Source: Bacteroidota bacterium (GTDB taxonomy: Bacteria; Bacteroidota; Bacteroidia; Chitinophagales; Chitinophagaceae). Taken from it: 64,000 nucleotides of DNA. Positions within the stretch are counted from its first letter, which is position 1. The number at the start of each line of letters is the position of its first letter. This document shows, piece after piece, positions 43,622-54,057 of the stretch. The position numbers were made by a program, and so were the translations under genes. The notes below the pieces were generated by a model. The model was not told where the DNA came from. It did no database searches and worked only from the letters and a program-made list of their open reading frames with translations. The stretch is taken from the NCBI GenBank assembly GCA_020161435.1, contig JAIUNV010000003.1, forward strand, positions 1 through 64,000, given 5' to 3'.

Positions 43622-45460
43622 TTATGCCGGCTTTATGTGCAGCTCTGCGTATTGCTTGGCGGCTATTTCGCCCGGTGCATCCAGCATTACATCGCGGCCC
43701 GCATTGTTTTTGGGGAAGGCAATGAAATCACGAATGCTTTCGCTGCCACCGAGGATAGCACAGAGACGGTCGAAGCCGAAAGCTAAACCTCCATGCGGCG
43801 GTGCACCGTATTCAAAAGCGCCCAACAGGAAGCCGAACTTTTCTTTTTGCTCATGCTCATCCAAACCAAGAGCCGCAAACATTTTTTCCTGTAATTCTCT
43901 TTGGAAAATCCGGATAGAACCACCGCCAATCTCGTTACCGTTCAGCACCAAATCGTACGCATTGGCCTTGATACGTGCATACGGATGTTCGAGGTATTTG
44001 TCGAGGTCTTCCACCTTTGGCCCATTCTCAATCATGATGGAAATATGATCGGGCTTGGGACTGGTAAACGGATGGTGACGGGCCACCCAACGGCCTGCTC
44101 CACCGCCGTCCTGGTCTTCCAGTGCAAACTCAAACAGCGGGAAGTCTATCACCCACAGCATTTTGAAAACTTCGGGATTGCGGAGGCCCAAACGCTCTGC
44201 CATTTCGAGGCGTAGCGTACTGGTTGCTTTGCGGGTCAGCTCTTCTTTGCCTGCCAGTATCAATATCAAATCGCCGGCTTTTGCATTCGCAGCATCAGCA
44301 ATGGCTTTCAGTTTTTCTTCGCTATAGAATTTATCAACGCTACTCTTGAAAGAACCATCGGCATTGCACTTAATGTTCACCAAACCCTGCATGCCAATTT
44401 GCGGACGCTTCACCCATTCGGTGAGTTCGTCTATTTGCTTGCGGGTATATTCGGCAGCACCAGGCACAGCAATGGCCAACACCGTTTCTGCATTGTCAAA
44501 CACACCAAAACCTGCACCTTCAATCAGTTCACGGTTGTCTTTGTAATCTACCAATACATGGTGCGGTTTCTTCAGGTTCAACAACCGCATGTCGAAACGA
44601 ATATCGGGCTTATCGTTGCCGTAGTTCCACAGTGCATCGTCATAAGTCATGCGCTGCACAGCTTCGTTATAGTCGATGCCTTTTACCGTTTTGAAAATGT
44701 ATTTCACCAAACCCTCAAACATGTTAAGGATATCGTTTTGCTCCACGAAGCTCATTTCGCAGTCGATCTGCGTAAACTCCGGCTGGCGGTCGGCCCGCAG
44801 GTCTTCATCGCGGAAGCATTTTACAATCTGATAGTAGCGGTCGTAGCCACTCACCATCAGCAGTTGCTTAAAGGTTTGCGGACTTTGCGGCAGCGCATAA
44901 AACTGTCCTGCATTCATGCGACTGGGCACCACAAAATCTCGGGCACCTTCGGGAGTGCTCTTGATGAGAAAAGGCGTTTCAATATCCATGAAACTATTCT
45001 GGTGCAGATAATCACGTGTGGCACGGTTTACCGCATAGCGCAGTTCAATATTTTTCTTTACCGCATTGCGGCGCAGGTCGAGGTAGCGGTATTTCATCCG
45101 CAGGTCGTCGCCACCATCGGTATCGTCCTGAATGGTGAAAGGTGGCGTGGCCGCTTTGTTAAGAATGCTGAATTCGCTGATGGCAATTTCAACATCACCT
45201 GTGGCAATGTTGGCGTTTTTGCTGGTTCTTTCACGTACCACACCTTTTGCCTGCAGCACAAACTCACGGCCCAGCGGGTTGCTGTCGAGTTGGTCATTCA
45301 AAGTTTCGGCAAATACCAGCTGCGTAATGCCGTAGCGGTCCCTCAGGTCTACAAAGGTGATGGCGCCAAATTTGCGTACAGTTTGCACCCAGCCGGCCAG
45401 GGTTACTTCGGTGCCGGCATGTTCCAGTCTCAATTCGCCACAAGTATGGGTACGATACAT
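43622..45460 (-). CDS. aspS: aspartate--tRNA ligase
   Basis: 612 residues, the bacterial-type class IIb enzyme. N-terminal OB fold ([24 protein letters not shown]), motif 2 [21 protein letters not shown] insertion domain in the middle (about 280-420), and motif 3 [15 protein letters not shown]. It attaches Asp to tRNA-Asp. First gene of a probable operon with two membrane proteins. A hairpin-forming repeat lies in its 5' leader at 45511-45555. Confidence 0.96.
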   Translation of the reverse strand: MYRTHTCGELRLEHAGTEVTLAGWVQTVRKFGAITFVDLRDRYGITQLVFAETLNDQLDSNPLGREFVLQAKGVVRERTSKNANIATGDVEIAISEFSILNKAATPPFTIQDDTDGGDDLRMKYRYLDLRRNAVKKNIELRYAVNRATRDYLHQNSFMDIETPFLIKSTPEGARDFVVPSRMNAGQFYALPQSPQTFKQLLMVSGYDRYYQIVKCFRDEDLRADRQPEFTQIDCEMSFVEQNDILNMFEGLVKYIFKTVKGIDYNEAVQRMTYDDALWNYGNDKPDIRFDMRLLNLKKPHHVLVDYKDNRELIEGAGFGVFDNAETVLAIAVPGAAEYTRKQIDELTEWVKRPQIGMQGLVNIKCNADGSFKSSVDKFYSEEKLKAIADAANAKAGDLILILAGKEELTRKATSTLRLEMAERLGLRNPEVFKMLWVIDFPLFEFALEDQDGGGAGRWVARHHPFTSPKPDHISIMIENGPKVEDLDKYLEHPYARIKANAYDLVLNGNEIGGGSIRIFQRELQEKMFAALGLDEHEQKEKFGFLLGAFEYGAPPHGGLAFGFDRLCAILGGSESIRDFIAFPKNNAGRDVMLDAPGEIAAKQYAELHIKPA

Positions 45461-45462
45461 AA

Positions 45463-45490
45463 TGATGTCTGATTTTTTGATGTCTGATTT
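45463..45490. repeat. 13-bp direct repeat in the aspS leader
   Basis: TGATGTCTGATTT occurs at 45463-45475 and 45478-45490, just upstream of the aspS ATG. Confidence 0.7.
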
Positions 45491-45510
45491 GTAGAATCAC
45501 GTAAGATTCA

Positions 45511-45555
45511 ATCCCAACGAGGCTTAGCCCCCTTTAGGGGGTTGGGGGTTGGGCC
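45511..45555. repeat. CCCCCT-TT-AGGGGG hairpin element
   Basis: Inner arms CCCCCT (45528-45533) and AGGGGG (45536-45541), outer arms CCCAAC (45513-45518) and GTTGGG (45541-45546 or 45548-45553). A familiar dispersed Bacteroidota element; it lies between the likely aspS promoter and its ATG. The rest of the 300-base gap (45565-45760) shows no gene. Confidence 0.65.
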
Positions 45556-45556
45556 G

Positions 45557-45564
45557 CAAATGTA
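45557..45564 (-). promoter_or_regulatory. TAnnTTTG box for aspS
   Basis: Minus-strand TACATTTG (45564-45557) is a perfect -7 box, about 97 bases before the aspS ATG. A TTG lies 25 bases upstream, slightly far. If used, the transcript leader would contain the hairpin element and the direct repeat. Confidence 0.45.
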
Positions 45565-45760
45565 CGGCAAGGCGGGCAAGCGGGCATGGCAAAACTGCCA
45601 GAAAACAGCAGTTGCCGGAGCCTGATGAATAAAAAAACCAGCAACCCTTCCAACCATCGTTCCTGTTTCGCCCTCTTTCTGTACAGCGAAGCTGATTTTT
45701 TGCCGTGCCGGCAATGAATGCCGGATAGCTGCTGCGGTAGTACGTTTCAAACAAATAGAT

Positions 45761-48700
45761 ATGCGAGGGATACTTTGTTGTTGTTGGATAATAGCTGTGA
45801 TGATGATGCCTGCCCGGGCACAACGAGACCAGCAAAGCAGTTTGCATTTTTTACAAAACCAGAAAGCCTTCACGCACTACAAAGCCGCGTACCGCATTCC
45901 GGCTGACAGCATGGCCAAATGGACATTGCAGGAACACATCAACTTTGACTACATCAATCAATTGCAGCCCGTATGGGTAGGTTACGACAGCATTCAGTAC
46001 AGCGATATTCCTTTGCCCAATGGCCACTTTGTGTGGGTACGTGCCGTGGCTGAAAGCCTGCATGCCTGGCTGGATGTTCGCACCGGATTGTCTTTCAACA
46101 ACATTGCCAACGGCGATCAACGATTGCTCTCTGTGTACAATCTGCAAGGCGAAGTGCCTGCACAAATGCAAGCTAGTTTACAGGGCAAAAAACTCAAATG
46201 GTCGGCGCAGTCGGCCGGCTTTGTTTTGCCTAAGCGAAAGAAAGACATGGACGATCGCCTGCTGATCATTAGCACCGCTACAGATACACTCATTAGCTGG
46301 CTGAGTTATGAGGAATCATCTCGTTATCATTATCAAAAACCGTTGCGCCAATGGCCGGTCATTAAACAGGTGTTGAATACAGGCAGAAAAATTAGCCGCA
46401 TTTTTTCTGGCGATACTTACTACAACAGCAACAAAAGCCGCCGCCAATTATACAGAGGCTTTGTGCTTTTCAACAAACCGCTGTACAAACCAGCGGATAC
46501 CCTCAAATTCAAAGCATGGATTACTGACAGAAAAGGCAATCCCATACGCAGCACACAAACCGTGAGCATACAGTACTACTACAAAAACAGCAGCAAAAAA
46601 ATAGAACTCGGCCAATTGGAACCTACCGTACCCGGCAGCTACCACATGAGCTGGCCACTACCCGACAGCCTGCCCATGGATGTGCATTACGACTTGCATT
46701 TACAAGGTCCAAAAGCTTACAACAAACTCAATAGCCGTTTCAAAACTGAAGAGTATCAACTACCGGATATTTCCAGCTTTAATGTAACTACGTTACAAAA
46801 CTGGTGGCTGCGCAAAGACAGCCTGCGTATTACGCTGGAAGCTAAAGATGCCAGTGGCATTCTGCTGCCCGATGGTAGTGTGGAGCTGTTTCTTACCCGA
46901 AAAACGCTGCAACATTTTTACCCCGATAGTTTGTTTGTACCTGATACACTCTGGCGTAAAAAAATAGCCTTGCTAACAGATGGTCCTACGCTAGTGTACA
47001 TTCCTGCGTATGCTTTGCCGGAAGCCAATATGGAAACACAGTTGTTTGCACAACTCCGCAATAGTTCGAATGAATTGAAGGAGCAACAACTCACACTTAC
47101 CCACTATGCCCGGCAGCAGCGCATTGTAATAGAACGCAACAGCGATAGCCTGCACATTCGCTATGAAACGGATGGCATACCCACTGTGGCTACAGCACAA
47201 ATAGAAAGTATGGGTGACTGGTACAACCTCGATACCGTTGTGCAGTTGCCATTGAACATGCGCATTCATCCAATGGCCAGCGATTATGATGTAACAGTGC
47301 TGGATGCGTTGGGAAAAAAGGTCGTTACAAAAAACTACGACCTGTCACAAATGCGCAGCACTCCTGCTATCAGCAACACTTCCAAAGGCGATACGGTAAG
47401 CTTTGTGCTCAACAATCCAACCGGCATGCCGGTGTGGCTGGCCATTACCAAAAACAAAGGCCGCATCCAACGCATGATGCTGCGCCAAACCACCTACAGC
47501 TGGCAACAACATGCCCGCAAAGGCGACCGCTATTTGGTACAGGTCAATTATTGGGAAGGTGATCAGGAACGATTGCTGACAGAACGATTACAACTGCAAT
47601 ACAACCTGCTACAGGTAACACCTACCGTTGCCCCGACAGCGCAACCAGGTGCAGCAGATACACTCACTGTAAAAGTGACCGACTACAAAGGCAAGCCTGT
47701 TGCCCATGCCAACCTCACTGCCGTGGCCAACAACACACAATTGCAACAGCATTTCCGCTACCCCGATATGCCCGTTCGCATTCGGCTGAAGCGCTACAAA
47801 AAAGTAGTGCAACCCGGCGAATTTGACAACAGTGAAATAGCATTCAAAACAGATACTGTGGCAACGAGATTTGCGCAAATACTTCATCAGCTGCATGGCG
47901 ATACCATGTTTTATTACCAACGACTAATGGATACCGGCGCCATCCGCATTGTGCGTTCACCTCTTAACAATGCATATCCTGAGGCAAGCATTTACGCCAT
48001 AGAAAAAGGAAAGCCCGCAGCTATTTATGTTACCCATATAAATAATCTTCCTGTACATATGTGGTGGCAAAATGCCATACAAGCCAACAGCAACATTGTC
48101 TATCCCGGTTACAGCAAAATCAGCCTGCGCACCTGGAACAAACTCATTGAGATAGACAGCGTATACATGCAGCCTTACCAAAAACACGATGTGTTTATTC
48201 AGTTGGATAGTGCGGCATGGCATCCACACGTACGCATTACACCCATGCCCGACACCTTGACCCATGCAGAGAAAACTCAGCTGCAGCGCTATTTCATACA
48301 AATTGAAAACGACCGCAACAGCAGCGGCGCCTGGTTGTGGAATTATAGTTTGCAAGCAAAACTTTCTTATGCCAATGGCACTTACATCGCAGGGCCATTC
48401 ATGACATTCGATAGTATTACCATTTACAACAGCAGCACTAACCTCCACACCAAATTTCCTTTTGAAAGCAACTACCGCTACCGCATTTCACAACATCTGG
48501 TGCGGTTAGAAAAAACGGAACTACTGCCAGGTAAAATAAAACTGCGTAATCAATCTATGGCGTGGCGTTTGGGCGATACCACCTGGAATTATGAATTGCC
48601 GTTGATTGAAAAGAAAGTAGCAGACAACAGAAGAAATTTCAGTAACTATTTATTGCATTCTTACAGCACCGACCGTAGGCATGGCAGTCTGCATTTGCAA

Positions 48701-51565
48701 TACAAAACAGACAGCAGCATTCGGTTTACCATCCTCATTAAAGCGGGTCAATACAATACGGCCATGGTATTTGGCGGGCAACCGAATATTATTCATCAAC
48801 TGGATACCGGCTATTACCAACTGGTACTGGTTGACAAGCATGATTTGGCTTTCAACACAACTCCGTTTTACATACACACTGCAGGCGCCAATGCCTTGCG
48901 CATTCATGCAAAAGCATTTACCGCTACCAATACAGCAGCCTACGAAATATACGCTGCACAACTCCGCAGGGAATTTGAGAAATGGCAGCAGTCAGCCGCT
49001 AAACAAGAAGAATCACTCACCAAAATGGAAGAAGTGTTGCCGGGCTTGGCTAGCATTTCCGGTAAAGTAACGGACGCAGTAACGGGCATGCCACTAAGCG
49101 GCGTAACAGTGCAGCTGAAAAACACCAAACGTGCAGTAAGCACAGGAGCCGATGGCATGTATCAATTCAGCAATATTGCCAGTGCTCAGTATACATTAGT
49201 GTTTCAGTACGTTGGCTACGGCACTCTGGAACGCCAACGCTTTGCCCGGTTGTATGCCCACAACACGGTAGATGCAGCATTGCATGTATCACATAGTTCG
49301 TTGGAAGAAGTAGTGGTAATTGGCTATGGCACAACCAAAAAAAGAAGTATGACTGCCAGTGTAACTACTATTTCTGGTAACGCACTACAAGGGAGAGTAG
49401 CTGGTGTAAATGTAACGGGCAACAACGGCGCCATGGCTGAAACCAGCATTCAGATAAGAGGTGTCAACAGCATGAATGGCGATATCAGCCCACTCTATGT
49501 GGTAGATGGTATACTCATGGATGCCATGCCCGGCAACCTCGACCCCAACACGGTGAGCATTGAAGTGCTGAAAGATGCTGTGGCCACTGCTATTTATGGA
49601 AGTCGTGGAGCAAATGGTGTAATTGTGATTACAACAAGCGGCAACAAAGCGCCCAGCATTCGTACCCGCTTTAGCGACGATGCCTACTTTGTACCCGATG
49701 CCAGTACCGACAAAAATGGTTTGGCCCGTATACCTATCCGTTACCCAGAAAACATAACAGGCTGGCAGCATGTGGTGTATGCCGCTGCGCCCAAGGGTAA
49801 ATATGGCAGTGCTGCCATTGTAAGCAAAACCTTCAAACTATTGCAAGGCATGCTGCAGGTGCCTGCATTCCTTACCGAAGGTGACAGCATTTACCTCAGT
49901 GGCAAAGCCATAAACTACAGCCAGCAAACAAAGCAGATCAAGACCAGCTTTGGCATGCGTGGACAACAAACTACTCAAACAGTGCTGGCCAACGAAGGCC
50001 AATCAGCCATTAGCTATTTTGGCATCAAAGCACCAGCTGCATTCGATACACTCAAAGTACAATTCACTGTGGCAGATAGTCTTCGCAACAGCGATGGTGA
50101 AGAAAGAACCATTCCTGTTTTGCCCGCCGGCACTCTCGATACCAAGGGACGCTTTTTTGTACTTGACCATGACACCAGCTTTACATACACACCGGCTTAC
50201 ACAGATGTACCACTGCAGGTGTACACCGAAAACAACCTGCTGAACGTGTTGGAAAAAGAGTTGGAATCGCTGCGCAATTACCCGCAGGCTTGTATGGAAC
50301 AAACCGCCAATAAAATGTGGGGATTACTCATGATGAAACAAATCAATGAGCGGATGAACAAAGCATTCAAATACGACAAACAAATTGCACAACTGCAAAC
50401 CCGTTTGCTCGAAAACCAGCAGTACGGTGGCGGCTGGGGCTGGTGGGAAAAATCTTCGCCCAACCTTTACATTACCACCAAAGTATTGCAGGCATTGCGC
50501 CATGCAGACAGCAGCGCAAGTGTGAAACAAGCCATTAGAGAAGGATACATTTACCTGCAAAACGAACTGCCCAAAAACGGCAGATTGGCTCAACTCGAAG
50601 CCTTGTACAGCCTGAGCGAAGGCGGCCATATTTATCCGTATCAGTTTGTGCTCGATAGCATTCCATTTGACAGCCTGCACATACATGCTCAATGGCAGTA
50701 TGTACGCATTAAGCAAAAAGCAGGACTGCCGTACAGCAAAGAGCTGACCAAACTCTGGCAACAAAAACAACAAACTTTTACCGGCAGTATTTATTGGGGC
50801 GAAGACAACTGGCTGTGGTACCGCAACCGCCAAAGCACCATGGTGATTGCTGGAAAAACCATTGCCGCCGATAGTGCGTACCGTCAATATAGTCCGCAAA
50901 TCAAACAATACTTTATAGCGGAAAAGCAATCGGTGTATTACCGCAATACAGTGGAACAAGCAGAAATCATCAACCTGCTGTTGAGTGATGCGTTGGCTAA
51001 AAAAATGCAAACGAACAGCAGCACCACACTGCAGGTAAACGAGCACAGATTTACGCAGTTTCCTAACAGCGCCAAATTGCCCGGCACCGGTACTGTACAC
51101 ATTCGTAAAGAAGGCCCCGGGTTGGTGTATCTTGGTCTGTCGCAGCAAAAGCATGTGGTGCCGCAGGTGGCGAAAGATTCCCTCTTTGCCGTGCATACCC
51201 GATTGATGAGCAAGCAAGGCGATACGCTACAAATGCAACAGGTAAAAAGCGGCACTACTATTATATTGGAAGTAACCGTGCATGCCAATAAAGACGGCGA
51301 GTATGTACAGCTCGATATTCCCATTCCGGCGGGTTGCAGCTACCACAGCAAGCCGTCCGGCTATTGGAATGAACACCGGGAATACCGCAAGGAAAAACTG
51401 AGTGTGTTTATTGAAAAATTACCTGCGGGCACCCACCGCTACCGCGTAGAACTCGACACCCGTTTCAATGGCATCTTCCGGCTCAATCCGGCACATATTG
51501 CTCTCATGTACTTTCCCGTGTTTGAAGGGTACAACCGGATGCAGCAGGTGAGCATAAGCCAATGA
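45761..51565 (+). CDS. alpha-2-macroglobulin with inserted TonB plug domain
   Basis: 1934 residues. Signal peptide (GILCCCWIIAVMMMPARAQ), macroglobulin domains (about 200-1050, including RRQLYRGFVLFNKPLYKPADTLKFKAWI), then an insertion at about 1095-1295: a carboxypeptidase-like regulatory domain (ISGKVTDAVTGMPLSGVTVQL) and a SusC-like plug (EEVVVIGYGTTKKR, QIRGVNSMNGDISPLYVVDG, YGSRGANGVIVITT). After it come the A2M segment (RFSDDAYFVPDASTDKNGLARIPIRYPENITGW) and the thioester CMEQ (C1511-Q1514) in the complement-like helical domain. The thioester suggests covalent trapping of proteases in the periplasm. There is no beta-barrel for the plug. No penicillin-binding-protein partner is adjacent. 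Confidence 0.9.
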   Translation: MRGILCCCWIIAVMMMPARAQRDQQSSLHFLQNQKAFTHYKAAYRIPADSMAKWTLQEHINFDYINQLQPVWVGYDSIQYSDIPLPNGHFVWVRAVAESLHAWLDVRTGLSFNNIANGDQRLLSVYNLQGEVPAQMQASLQGKKLKWSAQSAGFVLPKRKKDMDDRLLIISTATDTLISWLSYEESSRYHYQKPLRQWPVIKQVLNTGRKISRIFSGDTYYNSNKSRRQLYRGFVLFNKPLYKPADTLKFKAWITDRKGNPIRSTQTVSIQYYYKNSSKKIELGQLEPTVPGSYHMSWPLPDSLPMDVHYDLHLQGPKAYNKLNSRFKTEEYQLPDISSFNVTTLQNWWLRKDSLRITLEAKDASGILLPDGSVELFLTRKTLQHFYPDSLFVPDTLWRKKIALLTDGPTLVYIPAYALPEANMETQLFAQLRNSSNELKEQQLTLTHYARQQRIVIERNSDSLHIRYETDGIPTVATAQIESMGDWYNLDTVVQLPLNMRIHPMASDYDVTVLDALGKKVVTKNYDLSQMRSTPAISNTSKGDTVSFVLNNPTGMPVWLAITKNKGRIQRMMLRQTTYSWQQHARKGDRYLVQVNYWEGDQERLLTERLQLQYNLLQVTPTVAPTAQPGAADTLTVKVTDYKGKPVAHANLTAVANNTQLQQHFRYPDMPVRIRLKRYKKVVQPGEFDNSEIAFKTDTVATRFAQILHQLHGDTMFYYQRLMDTGAIRIVRSPLNNAYPEASIYAIEKGKPAAIYVTHINNLPVHMWWQNAIQANSNIVYPGYSKISLRTWNKLIEIDSVYMQPYQKHDVFIQLDSAAWHPHVRITPMPDTLTHAEKTQLQRYFIQIENDRNSSGAWLWNYSLQAKLSYANGTYIAGPFMTFDSITIYNSSTNLHTKFPFESNYRYRISQHLVRLEKTELLPGKIKLRNQSMAWRLGDTTWNYELPLIEKKVADNRRNFSNYLLHSYSTDRRHGSLHLQYKTDSSIRFTILIKAGQYNTAMVFGGQPNIIHQLDTGYYQLVLVDKHDLAFNTTPFYIHTAGANALRIHAKAFTATNTAAYEIYAAQLRREFEKWQQSAAKQEESLTKMEEVLPGLASISGKVTDAVTGMPLSGVTVQLKNTKRAVSTGADGMYQFSNIASAQYTLVFQYVGYGTLERQRFARLYAHNTVDAALHVSHSSLEEVVVIGYGTTKKRSMTASVTTISGNALQGRVAGVNVTGNNGAMAETSIQIRGVNSMNGDISPLYVVDGILMDAMPGNLDPNTVSIEVLKDAVATAIYGSRGANGVIVITTSGNKAPSIRTRFSDDAYFVPDASTDKNGLARIPIRYPENITGWQHVVYAAAPKGKYGSAAIVSKTFKLLQGMLQVPAFLTEGDSIYLSGKAINYSQQTKQIKTSFGMRGQQTTQTVLANEGQSAISYFGIKAPAAFDTLKVQFTVADSLRNSDGEERTIPVLPAGTLDTKGRFFVLDHDTSFTYTPAYTDVPLQVYTENNLLNVLEKELESLRNYPQACMEQTANKMWGLLMMKQINERMNKAFKYDKQIAQLQTRLLENQQYGGGWGWWEKSSPNLYITTKVLQALRHADSSASVKQAIREGYIYLQNELPKNGRLAQLEALYSLSEGGHIYPYQFVLDSIPFDSLHIHAQWQYVRIKQKAGLPYSKELTKLWQQKQQTFTGSIYWGEDNWLWYRNRQSTMVIAGKTIAADSAYRQYSPQIKQYFIAEKQSVYYRNTVEQAEIINLLLSDALAKKMQTNSSTTLQVNEHRFTQFPNSAKLPGTGTVHIRKEGPGLVYLGLSQQKHVVPQVAKDSLFAVHTRLMSKQGDTLQMQQVKSGTTIILEVTVHANKDGEYVQLDIPIPAGCSYHSKPSGYWNEHREYRKEKLSVFIEKLPAGTHRYRVELDTRFNGIFRLNPAHIALMYFPVFEGYNRMQQVSISQ

Positions 51566-51709
51566 GGAATAAAAACCAAAAAATAAGAAATAAGGAAAGA
51601 CAATCCACTTCTGCTTTCCATCAACTTCTACACGCTGGAACTTGTGAACACGTGAACTTTGGAACACGCAAACTTGTGCACTTGTAAACAAACCAACTCG
51701 TCAACCAAA
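51563..51709. repeat. AATAAGAAATAAGG and GGAACTTGTGAAC repeat cluster
   Basis: After the macroglobulin stop: GAGGAATAAAAACC, AAATAAGAAATAAGGAAAG (51579-51597), then GCTGGAACTTGTGAACACG, TGAACTTTGGAACACGC and AACTTGTGCACTTGTAAAC. Same two-part arrangement as at 3.05-3.19 kb and 25.55-25.69 kb. Confidence 0.7.
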
Positions 51710-52102
51710 CTACTCCCCCTTCTTAAACGGCTTGTAATACAAATAGTAATAACCCAAAATGAGCAGTCCGGCTACAAAAGGCAATACGGAAATTTGTTTG
51801 TACGTGTAATGCGCAAACCAAATGTCTTCTGCAAATCCCAGAAACTCACTCACCATCCAATAGCTGTTGGCCGCAATCCAAATACTCACCGCCAGGTTGT
51901 GGCAGAGCTCACTCATAATGGTGCGGGTTCTCCACGCTATCACTACAGAAATAATGAACGTAGGGAAAATCATGGCGATGCCGAGTGGTTTCCAAATCAT
52001 GCACCAGGCCAAATCTTTGAAGAGCCAAAACACGATGTGCAGGTTTTCCATCATGCGGTACTTCATGGGTATGCTATACGCAGTAGCGGGGCTGTTCTCC
52101 AT
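51710..52102 (-). CDS. small membrane hypothetical protein
   Basis: 130 residues from ATG 52102 (MENSPATAYSIP). Aromatic-rich hydrophobic helices (LAWCMIWKPLGIAMIFPTFIISVVIAW; LAVSIWIAANSYWMVSEFLG; ISVLPFVAGLLILGYYYLYY). No family recognised. A longer frame opens at 52162. It follows the acyltransferase gene on the same strand with about 105 bases between. Confidence 0.7.
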   Translation of the reverse strand: MENSPATAYSIPMKYRMMENLHIVFWLFKDLAWCMIWKPLGIAMIFPTFIISVVIAWRTRTIMSELCHNLAVSIWIAANSYWMVSEFLGFAEDIWFAHYTYKQISVLPFVAGLLILGYYYLYYKPFKKGE

Positions 52103-52207
52103 CAGCGCAGTAGTTTTATTGCTATTTACAATAATACAATTTTGCCAGAAGCATAGAAACATACATCCGGCAAAGCTTTACCGGCAGCAACATTCCAACC
52201 TTTCCAC

Positions 52208-53359
52208 CTAACCCCTCTTCATCCATTTGCGGGTTAGCCAGCGGCGTACCGGTTCATCGTACAGTTTGAGGCACAAGTAAGCCACCAAAATACTCACCAG
52301 CAGCACTGCCACACTCACCAATACAAGCACGATGTATCCCGAAGTTGAGCCAAACAGGAATTCTTTATTTACAATGGCCCAATTGGTGTACCAGTATATG
52401 AAGGGGTAATGAATGATGTAAATGGGATAAGAAATATCTCCGAGGAAACGGCTGATTTTTGATACAGCTCCATTGCCTAACTGACCACTGGCACCAATGT
52501 ATACCACCGCCGGAAACACCAATAGTATCACCAAGGCATCGTACAAACCGTTTACCCATTTGGCATCTTCGCTGCCCACCCGTGGCCATGCCAATGCCAG
52601 CACCAGTATCAGGCTACTCCATGTAAAAGCATTCTGCAACTTTCCGGGCTTTGCCAAACGAGAAAGTAAGAGGCCTGCCAAAAACGGATACAGCAAACGG
52701 GTGAACCCAATGCGCAGTTGCTGCGGCTCCAGCGACCAGCCACCAATCACATCGCCATTTGGCCCCGTGAGGCAGTAATGCAGCAGGTTTGCACCGGCCA
52801 GCACTACCAAAATGCCGAGGATAACGTTTGGCAATTTACGCAGTACCAATGCATACAATATGTTGGCGATGTACTCAAAAAACAATGACCATGCTGGCCC
52901 ATTCAGCGGGTGCATTTCTGACCAGCCCCGAATATCATACCGTGTAGGTAGGGGCAACAACGAGAAGCCAAACAGCATTATCAGCAGCATCTTCCAAACG
53001 GGCGTTTGCTCAATACCCGGAAAAACCAGCCCAGCCTGTGTGTAAAAGAGGATGCCGCCAATGAGCATACCCATTACAATCATGGGGTGCAGGCGAATGA
53101 GGCGGCGTTTAAAAAAACCGCTACGTGTCATTTTGTGCCAGCGATCGTCGTAGGCATACCCAATCACAAACCCCGAAAGCAGAAAGAAAAAATCAACCGC
53201 CAGATAACCGTGGTTGATGATTTGCTTACTGTGGTCGCCGCCAGCAAAGGTTTCCAAAATGTGGAAGACCACCACCATCACGGCGGCTACACCCCGTAGT
53301 CCGTCGAGTATTGGGTAATGTTGTTTGCTATCGGCAAAAGCAGTACTGGTTTGGTGCAT
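52208..53359 (-). CDS. acyltransferase 3 (OafA/YrhL-type) membrane protein
   Basis: 383 residues, about ten TM helices. The start YPILDGLRGVAAVMVVVFHILE carries the conserved R and H of the acyltransferase-3 family; YLAVDFFFLLSGFVIGYAY and FFKRRLIRLHP are also typical. It transfers acyl groups, often acetyl, to cell-surface sugars. The acceptor is unknown; no polysaccharide genes are adjacent. Confidence 0.92.
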   Translation of the reverse strand: MHQTSTAFADSKQHYPILDGLRGVAAVMVVVFHILETFAGGDHSKQIINHGYLAVDFFFLLSGFVIGYAYDDRWHKMTRSGFFKRRLIRLHPMIVMGMLIGGILFYTQAGLVFPGIEQTPVWKMLLIMLFGFSLLPLPTRYDIRGWSEMHPLNGPAWSLFFEYIANILYALVLRKLPNVILGILVVLAGANLLHYCLTGPNGDVIGGWSLEPQQLRIGFTRLLYPFLAGLLLSRLAKPGKLQNAFTWSSLILVLALAWPRVGSEDAKWVNGLYDALVILLVFPAVVYIGASGQLGNGAVSKISRFLGDISYPIYIIHYPFIYWYTNWAIVNKEFLFGSTSGYIVLVLVSVAVLLVSILVAYLCLKLYDEPVRRWLTRKWMKRG

Positions 53360-53700
53360 GGCATTTGTCGTTGAAGGCAGTAAAGAAAAATGTAATGGGC
53401 CGAATATCGGGTAAACTGTTCAATAGCAGGATTGATGTAAATCGAATGGGCATGACGGCCAACTGTAATTTCATTATACTGTCCTTATCGGCTGAAGACA
53501 CTAATACTCAATAAAAACAATATTGCCAATATTGGCTGTAGTTGACGCCTTCCGATAAATTTCATTGACATGGTCTGTACAACACTCAATATCCAACTCT
53601 ACCACTCATCAAATTCCACCTTCCAGTTCTTGGCCGTCTCAACTTTCGCATTAACTTTGAATTTCAAAGCACTTTTACAAACAACTAAAATCTCCTCCTT
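53360..53700. other. 341-base gap, nothing recognised
   Basis: A short + strand frame ends in it at 53514, but it overlaps the acyltransferase start and has no family or signal features. No clear promoter box, repeat or hairpin was found. Confidence 0.5.
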
Positions 53701-54030
53701 ATGTCTGCTGCAGTTAGCTCCGGCCGTTCTTCTTTATTGCTCAAAAGAGTACTGATTGGAGCAGGTGTTGCCCTGTTTCTGATTACCATTTTTATAATGC
53801 CCTCAATTCTTCACCCAAAGCCCGAGTGGAGCAAGCTGTGGATGCTGCGGCCCCTACTGGTGGTACCCGTTGCAGGTGGACTGGCTGCAGCTATTATACA
53901 TGTATTGCTGGACTGGCAGGCCAAAAACAACTGGCCGAAATTTGTCGTGTACCTGTTGTGTTTAGTAGGCTACGTCATTGCCTTGTGGATGGGCACGGTG
54001 GCAGGCCTCGACGGCACTTTGTGGGATTGA
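53701..54030 (+). CDS. three-TM membrane hypothetical protein
   Basis: 109 residues with helices KRVLIGAGVALFLITIFIMP, LLVVPVAGGLAAAIIHVLLDW and FVVYLLCLVGYVIALWMG. The HPKPEWSKLWMLRPL loop between helices 1 and 2 is conserved-looking. Family not recognised. Confidence 0.7.
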   Translation: MSAAVSSGRSSLLLKRVLIGAGVALFLITIFIMPSILHPKPEWSKLWMLRPLLVVPVAGGLAAAIIHVLLDWQAKNNWPKFVVYLLCLVGYVIALWMGTVAGLDGTLWD

Positions 54031-54057
54031 TGTGCAGTAAAAAAGTGTGCGTCTATT

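Noticed and set aside
45500..45520. GATTCAATCCC as a tRNA T-arm
   Set aside because: No matching acceptor, D-arm or anticodon arm is found around it.
53311..53514. 67-residue + strand frame
   Set aside because: It overlaps the acyltransferase start on the other strand and lacks a family, signal or promoter.
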